64,000 nt of DNA. Origin: Chitinophagaceae bacterium (GTDB taxonomy: Bacteria; Bacteroidota; Bacteroidia; Chitinophagales; Chitinophagaceae). The notes under the pieces are model-generated. The model had not been told where the DNA came from. It ran no database searches and saw only the letters and a program-made list of their open reading frames with translations. Location: the NCBI GenBank assembly GCA_016787085.1, contig JAEUVJ010000018.1, positions 62,001-126,000 of the forward strand, written 5' to 3'. Both the position numbers and the translations under genes were made by a program. Shown piece by piece: positions 1-8,772 of the stretch; the first letter of the stretch is position 1, and each line of letters opens with the position of its first letter.

Positions 1-2074
1 GGGATCCATTTTTATTGATCACTAATTCCCGGTTGTTTACCTGGAAACCGGTGATATAAACGGGGGGAGAAAAATTCTTTTTATCTAGTTTGCCGGGATG
101 AAAACTGATCAGCCCTTTTACACTTCCGAAGTACATGATACCGCTGTTGTCTTTGAATGCTGAACTGAAGTTGAACTGGTCGTTCAGCAGGCCGTTCGCC
201 TTTGCATAGACCGTTACCTGTGCGGTGGAAGGATGGAAACTGACCAGTCCTTTCGTGGTGCTGACCCAGAGTTTTTTAGTGTCATCTTCGGCAATGCTTA
301 ATATAAAGTTGGAGGGAAAGCCATCAGCGATCGTATATCTTTTAAAAGAATTCGTTGAAGGCTCATACCTGCAAAGTCCTCCTTCTGTGGCAAACCATAG
401 GTTACCCCGGGAGTCTTCGAATACCTTATTTACCCGGTCATGGCTAAGTGAAGTTTTATCCTGAACGTTATAGAGCAGGTTACCGCTTGTTTTATTCTGC
501 GCATTGTAATAATACACGCCATTGCCATAAGTGGCCGCCCACACTGTACCGCTCCTGTCTTTCAGTATGGAGGTATACCAGATGTGTAATGGCATATCCG
601 GAAGAATGGAAAAATCATCTGTTTCCCGGTTGTATAAGTAAGCCCCGATAGTGGTGCCTAACATGACCTCTTTATCCGGCGATTCGTAAATACAATAAAT
701 AAAGTTACTGCGAAGGGCATTACTGTCATTGCCTTTGGAATAATGCCGGATCACTTTACCCGACCTGATATCCATTACATCAAGCCCGTGTTCAAATGTT
801 CCGATCCATAATTCATCACCCGTGGCCAGCAATCCATGGATATTGGTGTAAGCAATATCTTCTTTTGAGCCGGTAGGCATATAATTGGTGAACAGGTTAT
901 TGGCAGAGGTTAGTTTATTTAAACCGGCATCTTCCGTACCCATCCATAAATCGCCATACCTGTCCTGGATAATCTCTCTCACTACGTTGCCACTGATGGA
1001 ATTCTTGCCTTTTTCTGGAAAGTATTTATGAAATGTGATGGTTTGTTTCGGATAATAATTGATACCACCAAAGTAGGTGCCTGCCCATATTCCTCCTTCT
1101 TTGTCCTTGCAGAATGTATAAACGGCATTATCAGATATCGAATAGGGGTTATTGTATTCTTTATGAAGATTCATATTTTTCCCGGTCGCAAGATCATAAA
1201 TATAAATGCCCGATTCGGTGGCGATCCAGCATTCTTCATTACTTACCTGCAAAAAATCCCTTGCGAATATTTCTGTTTTATCGGCATTGAACGTAAGGAT
1301 ATCTCTATAGTCTCCGGTGGATGTGTTGAAAAGTTTCACACCCTGGTTAGAAGTACCGGCCAGTATATTGCCGTCTGCTGTGGGATAGAGATTCTCGATC
1401 CAGTTAGATACCGTTTTGGGTGAGCGGTTGAAAATATCATAGCTGGAGAAGTTGTTGTCAATGGGATTATATTTTTTTAACAGGCCACCGGAAGTAGATG
1501 CCCATACTGACCCGTCGGGAAAGGTGCAGATAGCCGTGGCTTCGAAAAAATTTTCTATCGTAAACTGCTGAAGTTTTTGACCGGCAATATTGTATTTAAA
1601 CAGGTTAAAATTTGAAATGAACCATAGATTACCCTGGCTGTCCATTTTAATATCTGTTACCGGGGCCATGAAAGGGGTGGGGAGTATAATAAAACTTTCA
1701 TCTGTTTCATTGTACCTGTATAATCCTCTGTCGGTGCCTGCCCACAGCGTGTTATTTTTATCCGTGTAAAGCGAATGAATAAAATTGTTACCGATACTGG
1801 TACTGTCTTCCGGGTCATTTCTGAAAACCTTAAAGGTGTAACCATCAAACCTGTTGAGCCCGTCTTTGGTACCAAACCACAGGAAGCCCTTACTGTCCTG
1901 CAGGCAACAAACTACCGCATTATTGGAAAGCCCATCCTCTACCTGGTAATGCCGGAAATAATAGGGCTGGGCATACGCATACAGATTGATTGCAAGTGAG
2001 AGTACAACAATTATTTTTTTCAGTTTCAAGCGATTGGTGTTACAGTAAAAGTATTTTAGTTGGTAATGCAGCAT
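1..2074 (-). CDS. Hybrid two-component sensor/regulator (HTCS), N-terminal part; gene runs off the left edge
   Basis: An uninterrupted minus-strand frame runs from an ATG at 2074 to base 1 without a stop, about 690 residues. It begins with a signal-peptide-like segment (KKIIVVLSLAINLYAYAQ) and continues with repeated Reg_prop (two-component propeller) blades of the form DSKGFLWFGTKDGLNRFDG, DSRGNLWFATEGGLCRY and KKLWVSTTKGLVSFHP. The last visible residues look like the start of a Y_Y_Y domain. In this family a histidine kinase, receiver and AraC-type DNA-binding domain usually follow, but they lie outside the window. The gene is divergent from an arabinan SusC/SusD/GH set, so it is probably the oligosaccharide sensor that activates that locus (inference). 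A TTG at 2029 is an alternative start directly before the signal peptide. Confidence 0.85.
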   Translation of the reverse strand, partial: MLHYQLKYFYCNTNRLKLKKIIVVLSLAINLYAYAQPYYFRHYQVEDGLSNNAVVCCLQDSKGFLWFGTKDGLNRFDGYTFKVFRNDPEDSTSIGNNFIHSLYTDKNNTLWAGTDRGLYRYNETDESFIILPTPFMAPVTDIKMDSQGNLWFISNFNLFKYNIAGQKLQQFTIENFFEATAICTFPDGSVWASTSGGLLKKYNPIDNNFSSYDIFNRSPKTVSNWIENLYPTADGNILAGTSNQGVKLFNTSTGDYRDILTFNADKTEIFARDFLQVSNEECWIATESGIYIYDLATGKNMNLHKEYNNPYSISDNAVYTFCKDKEGGIWAGTYFGGINYYPKQTITFHKYFPEKGKNSISGNVVREIIQDRYGDLWMGTEDAGLNKLTSANNLFTNYMPTGSKEDIAYTNIHGLLATGDELWIGTFEHGLDVMDIRSGKVIRHYSKGNDSNALRSNFIYCIYESPDKEVMLGTTIGAYLYNRETDDFSILPDMPLHIWYTSILKDRSGTVWAATYGNGVYYYNAQNKTSGNLLYNVQDKTSLSHDRVNKVFEDSRGNLWFATEGGLCRYEPSTNSFKRYTIADGFPSNFILSIAEDDTKKLWVSTTKGLVSFHPSTAQVTVYAKANGLLNDQFNFSSAFKDNSGIMYFGSVKGLISFHPGKLDKKNFSPPVYITGFQVNNRELVINKNGS

Positions 2075-2396
2075 TCCGGAGTATTATACAATGAACGATT
2101 TTATCGAAATTCTGATACAAATTGAACATAGGACGGAAAATATTTGTGTCAATTTCACACTTATTAAGATCACTGGCTGCTAAATTATACGTTTCATGCG
2201 ATTGCTCTGTCCTTTGTTGCTCCCCGGCAACCTGAAAATTATGCAATTTGTCCCTCCCTGTAATCAACCAGGAAAAGGAAATTCCGGCAATCGTTTTCAT
2301 CATAAAAATATTTTGAAGACAGGAGCGAACTGCAAAGTTTGCTTTCACAGGATATTGTATTCTCTATTGTAAAATTTTCCTGCTGATACATGTAAT
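2075..2396. other. Divergent intergenic region between HTCS regulator and susC-like gene
   Basis: This is 322 bases of AT-rich sequence between the divergent regulator and the SusC gene. It should hold both promoters and the regulator's binding site. I see no clear TAnnTTTG element and no convincing hairpin. A short minus-strand reading frame crosses it but overlaps the regulator start in another frame and looks non-coding. Confidence 0.5.
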
Positions 2397-2426
2397 ATGC
2401 TTATACAAAAACCAAAACGATGCAAT

Positions 2427-5400
2427 ATGAAAAAAAGAATGAGACATCCGGTACTGGTAAAACATCTGACCTGCCTGCTGAGTATTATGCTGGGTCTTTT
2501 GATCACGACAACGGCGTATGCTCAGACCACAGTCACCGGAGTGGTGGTAAATAAGGACGGGGCGCCGGTTGCCGGGGCTACCGTTTCTGTAAAGGGAAAA
2601 AGGATCAATACCGTCAGTGGAACTGATGGCAGGTTCAGTGTTCAGGCTAACACCGGTGATATTTTGCAGGTCACATCTGTCGGGTATGATGATTATGAAG
2701 TGAGGATTGGAGATGATAAGAATATTACCGTTTCACTAACTATGAAAATAGAAACACTGGAAGACCTCGTAGTAGTAGGTTATGGAACTGTTCGCAAAAA
2801 AGATCTTACTGGTGCAGTAAGTGTGGTGAATGTAAAAGATGCAAAAAAGACTGCCACCTATGATGTAGCCAAGATGCTGCAGGGACAGACTCCCGGCGTA
2901 AGTGTTCATGGCTCCGGTGAGCCCGGCGGGTTTGTGCAGATCAAAATAAGGGGTATTAGTTCCCTGGTAAATAATAATCCGCTTTTCGTGGTGGATGGTG
3001 TGATGATCGGTGCACCCTTTGATATTTCGCCGGATGATATTGAAACGATACAGATATTAAAGGATGCGTCCGCAACGGCCATCTATGGGTCACGTGGCAG
3101 TACAGGTGTGGTGATCATTACTACGAAGAAAGGGAAAGCTGGTAAAATGCGTGTGAATTACAATGGGTATGCAGGCATACAGAGCATTGCAAAAAAATGG
3201 GACCTGACAGATGCGGCCGGTTACCGGAAGATCACCAACCAGGCAGAGGTGAATGCAGGATTGAGCATTGCACCGGGCAATGATCCGACCAGTCCGTCCT
3301 ATATAGGCAATGTGAATACGAATTGGCAGGACGAAGCTTTCCGCACGGCTACGATACAGGACCATAATGTAAGTTTTTCCGGCGGATCGGAGGCAATGAC
3401 CTTTAATGCGTCACTGGGATATTTTGATCAGACCAGCACTATTGAAGGGCCGCAATCGTATAAACGTTACACTGCCACACTGGGAGTGACAGGTAAGAAA
3501 GGTATTTTTTCTTACGGGGCTAAAGTTTTTTATACCAATTCTCATAAGGTCAACCCCTTTAACGGATCCAACAGCAAGGCTGTGTTTGGCGGTGCATTGA
3601 CAAGTTTGCTTGGAACCATTCCCACTATCCCGGTAAAGGACCCCAATCGTCTTGGTGGTTATGGAGGCGCAGACAATATTACTCAACGAGCTATTACATT
3701 AAATGTGATCGGGCTGAATAATCTCCTGAAGAATGAAGCAGACAGGGACCGTTTTCTTGGGAATGTATGGGGTGAAGCAGAGATCATCAAAAACCTGAAG
3801 TATAAACTGAATGTAAGTTTTGACAGGGGGCAAGAAACAGGTTTTGCATTTGAACCCAAATATGATCTCGGCTGGTATTACCTTAATAATACTTCGTACT
3901 TATTCAGAAGAGTAGGAACCAGTACCACTAACCTGATCGAGAACACATTGAATTACCGGATCACTAAGGGAAAACATACCGCAGAAGCGCTGGCCGGTTA
4001 TACTTACCAGAAGGATAAAGGCTCGCACCTGACGGGGAGTGGTATCAACCTGCGTGAACCGTACTTCTACACTTTTGATGCCATTGCGGCTGCCTCCGAT
4101 AAAACACTGACCAGTGGCAGTGATGCCTCCACTATTCTTTCCTATCTCGGAAGGTTAAGTTATAATTACGATGACCGTTATCTCGTTACTGTGAACTATC
4201 GCAGAGATGGATCATCGAGATTCCCGGAAGCTAACAGGTGGGGTAACTTCCAGTCATTCTCAGGCGCCTGGAATGTGCATAATGAAAAATTCATCGAATT
4301 GCCTGAGATCATTAGTACATTGAAATTGAGAGGAGGCTACGGTGAAGTGGGTAACCAGAATATCGGGAACTATCTCTACCAGTCCTACATCAATACCAAT
4401 GCAAGCTATGTATTCAATAATGTGTTGGCTCCCGGTGCTACAGTAGTTACACTGGTTGATCCCGGTATCAAATGGGAAACAAAGACCACGACAAACGTTG
4501 CGGTGGAAGTAGGCTTGTTAAATAACAGGTTGAACATAACGGCGGAGTATTTCAAGAATACCAATAATGACCTGCTCGCCGGTGTGCCAATTTCGTTGTC
4601 TATCGGTTCATTTCCCTGGGATGTGACCACCAACGCCGCTTCTATGGAGAATTCAGGAATTGAACTGACAATCGGATACAGAGGAAGTATCAATGACTTT
4701 ACTTATGATATTACCCTGAACGGTAATACGCTTAAGAATAAACTTTTATCCCTGGGTCTTAATGGCGTACCGATTTACGGTAATGCCAGTAAATCTGAAC
4801 CAGGCCGTTCTGTCGGCGATCTCTACGGTCATACAATGATTGGTATTTTTCAAAATGCTGCTGATGTAAGCGGTTCTCCTTCACAAACCAACGCTGCACC
4901 CGGCGATGTGAAATTCCAGGATACGGATAAGAACAATATTATCAATGATGAGGATCGTGTTTATCTCGGAAGAGCTATCCCTAATCTTTACTATGGTTTA
5001 AATGTGAACCTGGGCTATAAGAATTTTGATTTTTCCATGTTCTGGCAGGGCAGCGCCGGCAATAAGGTGTATAATGCCGTTTACCGCGACCTGATGATAG
5101 AGCAATACAGCAACCATCATGTAGACGCACTGAATTTCTGGACCGTCAACAATACCAGTACAAATATTCCCCGCCCGGTAATTGGCGATCCTAATGCCAA
5201 TGCAAGAGCATCCAACAGGTTCGTGGAAGATGGAAGCTATGTGCGGCTGCAAAACTTTCAATTCGGTTATACACTCAAACCGATGGCTGGCCTGAAGTGG
5301 CTATCCAATACCAGGGTGTACCTGTCCGGACAAAATGTGATTACACTGACAAAATATAAAGGTCTTGATCCTGATTTTACAGGTGTTGGCAACGATGGCT

Positions 5401-5477
5401 TATTCAGCCGTGGATTTGACCAGGGTTCATTCCCCAACCCAAGATCATTCATGGTTGGCGTGCAACTTTCATTATGA
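2427..5477 (+). CDS. SusC/RagA-family TonB-linked outer membrane transporter (arabinan locus)
   Basis: About 1016 residues. A signal peptide ends at ITTTAYAQ, followed by a carboxypeptidase-regulatory-like (CNA-B-type) domain at roughly residues 35-110 and a TonB plug domain. The plug carries the SusC/RagA signature DDIETIQILKDASATAIYGS and RGSTGVVIITTKKG. The long C-terminal beta-barrel ends in an aromatic-rich strand and VGVQLSL. It should form the TonB-powered channel of a SusCD complex importing oligosaccharides through the outer membrane. The enzymes that follow point to arabino-oligosaccharides (inference from context). I chose the ATG at 2427 because it directly precedes a normal signal peptide; an ATG at 2397 in the same frame adds ten residues. 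The partner SusD starts 40 bases downstream. Confidence 0.95.
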   Translation: MKKRMRHPVLVKHLTCLLSIMLGLLITTTAYAQTTVTGVVVNKDGAPVAGATVSVKGKRINTVSGTDGRFSVQANTGDILQVTSVGYDDYEVRIGDDKNITVSLTMKIETLEDLVVVGYGTVRKKDLTGAVSVVNVKDAKKTATYDVAKMLQGQTPGVSVHGSGEPGGFVQIKIRGISSLVNNNPLFVVDGVMIGAPFDISPDDIETIQILKDASATAIYGSRGSTGVVIITTKKGKAGKMRVNYNGYAGIQSIAKKWDLTDAAGYRKITNQAEVNAGLSIAPGNDPTSPSYIGNVNTNWQDEAFRTATIQDHNVSFSGGSEAMTFNASLGYFDQTSTIEGPQSYKRYTATLGVTGKKGIFSYGAKVFYTNSHKVNPFNGSNSKAVFGGALTSLLGTIPTIPVKDPNRLGGYGGADNITQRAITLNVIGLNNLLKNEADRDRFLGNVWGEAEIIKNLKYKLNVSFDRGQETGFAFEPKYDLGWYYLNNTSYLFRRVGTSTTNLIENTLNYRITKGKHTAEALAGYTYQKDKGSHLTGSGINLREPYFYTFDAIAAASDKTLTSGSDASTILSYLGRLSYNYDDRYLVTVNYRRDGSSRFPEANRWGNFQSFSGAWNVHNEKFIELPEIISTLKLRGGYGEVGNQNIGNYLYQSYINTNASYVFNNVLAPGATVVTLVDPGIKWETKTTTNVAVEVGLLNNRLNITAEYFKNTNNDLLAGVPISLSIGSFPWDVTTNAASMENSGIELTIGYRGSINDFTYDITLNGNTLKNKLLSLGLNGVPIYGNASKSEPGRSVGDLYGHTMIGIFQNAADVSGSPSQTNAAPGDVKFQDTDKNNIINDEDRVYLGRAIPNLYYGLNVNLGYKNFDFSMFWQGSAGNKVYNAVYRDLMIEQYSNHHVDALNFWTVNNTSTNIPRPVIGDPNANARASNRFVEDGSYVRLQNFQFGYTLKPMAGLKWLSNTRVYLSGQNVITLTKYKGLDPDFTGVGNDGLFSRGFDQGSFPNPRSFMVGVQLSL

Positions 5478-5517
5478 CCCAAAACCGAATCATCAATTCA
5501 AGACAACATTAAAAATC

Positions 5518-7095
5518 ATGAAAATGAAAAAAATACTGATCATAGCTACAGGTATCATCTTCATCGCGGGATGTACCAAGCAACTGGAACAGGTAAATCC
5601 CAACTCTCAAACCTCTGCCAGTTTCTGGAAAACACAGGCAGATGCTATTGCCGGTATCAATGCTGCCTACAGCAGTCTTTTGCCTGATGGCGGTTATATG
5701 CGCTGTACTCCTTTGATGCTGGATACACGCGGAGACGATGCGAAGAGTAACAGCCCCTGGGACCAGATGTACAATACCGGGAAGTTTGCATTGAACTCCG
5801 GCAACATTGCCATCTATGGCTGGACATACGAAACATATTACCAGGGGGTACTTCGTTGCAACCAGGTACTGGATAATGTTCCTGGTATTGATATGGATGC
5901 TGCATTGAAAGACAGGATCATCGGGCAGGCTCATTTTATGAGAGGATTATATTATTATCATCTGGTGAATTTTTTCGGACGTGTGCCATTGATATTACAA
6001 GTACCTGAGATCAGCGGTTTCAGTGTGCCGCAGGCTACCGTAGAGCAGGGATGGAACCAGGTGATCAGCGACTTTACAGAAGCTGCAGGCAAGTTGCCTG
6101 TTAAATACAGTGATATAACAGGGCCCGATAAAAATGATCTTGGCCGTGCCACCAAAGGAGCCGCTATGGCATTTTTAGGAAAGGCTCATTTGTTCAAACC
6201 CACTCCTGATTTTGCAGCGGCTGCCACGCAGTTCAAAGCAGTAATGGATCTGAACATTTATAATCTCATGCCGAACTACAATAATAATTTTCTTGAAACA
6301 AATGAGAATAATATAGAATCGGTTTTCGAAGTGCAGTTCAGCCGTGATGCCGGTGGTTCTGAATTAGGCTGGGGCGGCGCTCCTCAACCAGGCTGGGGTA
6401 AAACTTCCGCCCGTGCTATTACCTATGCCCCACGGGCATTTGGATGGACAGATGTGCAGCCTACCCGATCGATATTCGATGAGTTTCACCAGGAAAAGAC
6501 AACGACTAATGCGGTTGATCCCAGGATACTGGCTACCATATTCTATAATGATACAATTGATACGCACCTGCCCTCTACGCCTATGTACACCACTACTTTC
6601 CAGGCAAAATATGCAGCCAATCCTGCAGATTTCAATGACCTGTTCTGTAAAAAGTATCAGAACTATAGTGGCGGACGGGCAGATGAATATGACTGGCGTT
6701 CGGGCATTAATGAACGGCTTATTCGTTTTTCTGACATCTTATTGATGTATGCCGAATGCCTGAATGAACAGAACCAGACTGCCCAGGCATACCAGCATAT
6801 ACAACGGGTGCGTACCCGTGCAGGATTACCTGACCTGGCAACTGTAAGACCTAATATGACGCAACAGCAGATGAGGGACCAGATCGCCCATGAAAGATTG
6901 CTGGAGTTTTGTCTCGAGGGTCATCGTTTTGATGATATTCGGCGCTGGGGCTGGCTAAAAGATGCAGCCAAACTGGCTGTATTAAAAGCAAGAGATCCGG
7001 AATTCAACTCCTATGCTCCGGGCAGGGAATATTTCCCTATTCCGCAACGTGAGATTGACCTGAATCCCGGCTATACGCAGAATTCCGGTTATTGA
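5518..7095 (+). CDS. SusD/RagB-family surface lipoprotein (arabinan locus)
   Basis: 525 residues. The start at 5518 gives a lipoprotein signal peptide ending in FIAGC; the in-frame extension further upstream overlaps the SusC gene and lacks sense. The N-terminal SusD-like helices include ASFWKTQADAIAGINAAYSSL. The RagB/SusD C-terminal region ends with the family signature YFPIPQREIDLNPGYTQN. SusD proteins sit as a lid on the SusC barrel and bind glycan at the cell surface. The gene directly follows its SusC, and GH43 and GH51 enzymes come next, so the likely ligand is arabinan or arabino-oligosaccharides (inference). The 156-base gap to the next gene is larger than others in this operon, so an extra promoter or processing site is possible there. 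Confidence 0.95.
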   Translation: MKMKKILIIATGIIFIAGCTKQLEQVNPNSQTSASFWKTQADAIAGINAAYSSLLPDGGYMRCTPLMLDTRGDDAKSNSPWDQMYNTGKFALNSGNIAIYGWTYETYYQGVLRCNQVLDNVPGIDMDAALKDRIIGQAHFMRGLYYYHLVNFFGRVPLILQVPEISGFSVPQATVEQGWNQVISDFTEAAGKLPVKYSDITGPDKNDLGRATKGAAMAFLGKAHLFKPTPDFAAAATQFKAVMDLNIYNLMPNYNNNFLETNENNIESVFEVQFSRDAGGSELGWGGAPQPGWGKTSARAITYAPRAFGWTDVQPTRSIFDEFHQEKTTTNAVDPRILATIFYNDTIDTHLPSTPMYTTTFQAKYAANPADFNDLFCKKYQNYSGGRADEYDWRSGINERLIRFSDILLMYAECLNEQNQTAQAYQHIQRVRTRAGLPDLATVRPNMTQQQMRDQIAHERLLEFCLEGHRFDDIRRWGWLKDAAKLAVLKARDPEFNSYAPGREYFPIPQREIDLNPGYTQNSGY

Positions 7096-7251
7096 TTTTT
7101 TAAATATTTCTGTGACAGGGATGAACTATGCTTTGTTTCAGGTTCTGCTTTGCAAAGTGATAGCAGATGATGAGCCGAAAGTTCCGGGCAATTCGTTATC
7201 ATTGGCATGGCTTCCTTTGCAGCGGTGGTGCTTACTTTTAAATGATAAAAT

Positions 7252-8736
7252 GTGACGAGACTACGTTTTGTAATATCTGTTCTTTTGCCAGTCTTGGCTG
7301 CAGGGCTTATGCTGTCGTCGTGTAAAAAGAGTTCCGGGGGAGGCGGTGATGATCCTTATACGCCACCGGTTACTCCGCCATTTGATATCAATTCGATAAA
7401 CGACACATATGGATCGCTGGCGCCATTTGCCAATTACCTGAAGTGGGGGCCCCATAATGTACATGACCCGGCCATTATCAAAACCGGCGAATATTATTAC
7501 TGCTACAGTACGGATGCGGGGTATGGCATAGATGTCAGGTCCGGTATACAGATCAGAAAATCCAAAGACCTGGTGGAATGGACATTTGTGGGCTGGGTAT
7601 TCAATAGTTTACCTGTGATGGGATCGAATTTTATCACACAGGGAGGTGGCGCTCCTTTTAATTCATTATGGGCGCCCTGCATTGTAAAATCGGGAAGTGA
7701 ATACCGCCTGTATTATTCTTTGTCATGCTCATTACCACGGTTGAGTGCGATCGGGCTGGCTGTTTCCTCATCGCCGGAAGGGCCCTGGTCGGAAAGAGGA
7801 CTTGTAGTAACCTCCAAAAATGATAACAGCGTTCAGACAAATGCAATTGATCCGTCTGTTTGTATCACACCAGGGGGTGAGCACTGGATGGTATATGGTT
7901 CCGCATGGGACGGGATATACTCTTTGAGATTAGACCCGGCCACAGGCCTGGCATTATCAACCGGTGATAAAGGCATACGGGTTGCCAACAGGGGATTTAC
8001 CAATTCTGTGTATAATGGCAATATAGAAGGCGCCGATCTTATTTATAATGCACAATTAAATAAATACTATTTGTTCATTGCCTATGACTGGCTGGAGACA
8101 AAGTACAATGTCCGTGTGATGAAAGGGGATAACCCTAACGGGCCTTTTTATGACTTTAATAATGTCAATGCCAATAATAATATTGATCATGGACCAATGA
8201 TCATTGCACCCTATAAATTTGCAGGCCATAGCGGATGGCAGGGAGTAGCCCATTCCACTGCATTCAGTGATGGTAATGGCCAATACTTCATTGCCCACCA
8301 GGGCCGCCCCGGCGTAGATAAATATTATATGAACCTGCATGTACGTAAATTGTTCTGGACGACGAATGGCTGGCCGGTGGCATCGCCGGAGCGCTATGCC
8401 TGGGAAAAAGATTCACTGATATCGCAGGCGGATATTATTGGTGACTGGGAACAGATCATCCTTGGATATTCGGTAGTGCCTGGCTACTCTGCAGAACAAA
8501 CATCACCTGATTTTCAGAATGCTGTTGCACTGACAATTGGGGCCAATGGTTCCCTGAATGGTAATACTGCCAATTCGTGGGTTTATCTTGCGCCCTGGCT
8601 GGAGCTAAGATGGGCGAATGGGTTTACAGACAGGGTATTCGTGCAGAAAGGGAGGGACTGGGAGAATAAAAAGAGTACCATAATTTTTTCCGGGCTGAAC
8701 AATACCGGAACTGCTATATGGGGAAAGAAAAAGTAA
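7252..8736 (+). CDS. GH43 lipoprotein, probable endo-1,5-alpha-L-arabinanase
   Basis: 494 residues starting at GTG 7252; no in-frame ATG precedes the signal peptide. The signal peptide ends in LSSC with Cys24 as lipidation site, followed by a Gly/Pro-rich linker, so the enzyme is probably displayed on the outer membrane. The five-bladed GH43 propeller shows the expected catalytic trio: Asp72 (HDPAII, general base), Asp200 (NAIDPSV, pKa modulator) and Glu259 (NIEGADLI, general acid). The His in GVAHSTAF matches the metal-coordinating His of endo-arabinanases. A C-terminal domain of about 100 residues follows, as in bacterial GH43 arabinanases. It likely makes the first cuts in arabinan before SusCD import. 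Exact linkage specificity cannot be read from sequence. Confidence 0.9.
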   Translation: MTRLRFVISVLLPVLAAGLMLSSCKKSSGGGGDDPYTPPVTPPFDINSINDTYGSLAPFANYLKWGPHNVHDPAIIKTGEYYYCYSTDAGYGIDVRSGIQIRKSKDLVEWTFVGWVFNSLPVMGSNFITQGGGAPFNSLWAPCIVKSGSEYRLYYSLSCSLPRLSAIGLAVSSSPEGPWSERGLVVTSKNDNSVQTNAIDPSVCITPGGEHWMVYGSAWDGIYSLRLDPATGLALSTGDKGIRVANRGFTNSVYNGNIEGADLIYNAQLNKYYLFIAYDWLETKYNVRVMKGDNPNGPFYDFNNVNANNNIDHGPMIIAPYKFAGHSGWQGVAHSTAFSDGNGQYFIAHQGRPGVDKYYMNLHVRKLFWTTNGWPVASPERYAWEKDSLISQADIIGDWEQIILGYSVVPGYSAEQTSPDFQNAVALTIGANGSLNGNTANSWVYLAPWLELRWANGFTDRVFVQKGRDWENKKSTIIFSGLNNTGTAIWGKKK

Positions 8737-8772
8737 TACAGGTATAAAACTTTATGATAAATTGATCTTGTA

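Noticed and set aside
1028..1423. Plus-strand reading frame of 131 codons
   Set aside because: It is antisense to the continuous HTCS propeller frame, which has clear Reg_prop repeats; the plus-strand product has no recognisable pattern.
2040..2348. Minus-strand 102-codon frame in the regulator-SusC gap
   Set aside because: It overlaps the HTCS start in another frame, shows no family features and would sit on the divergent promoter region.
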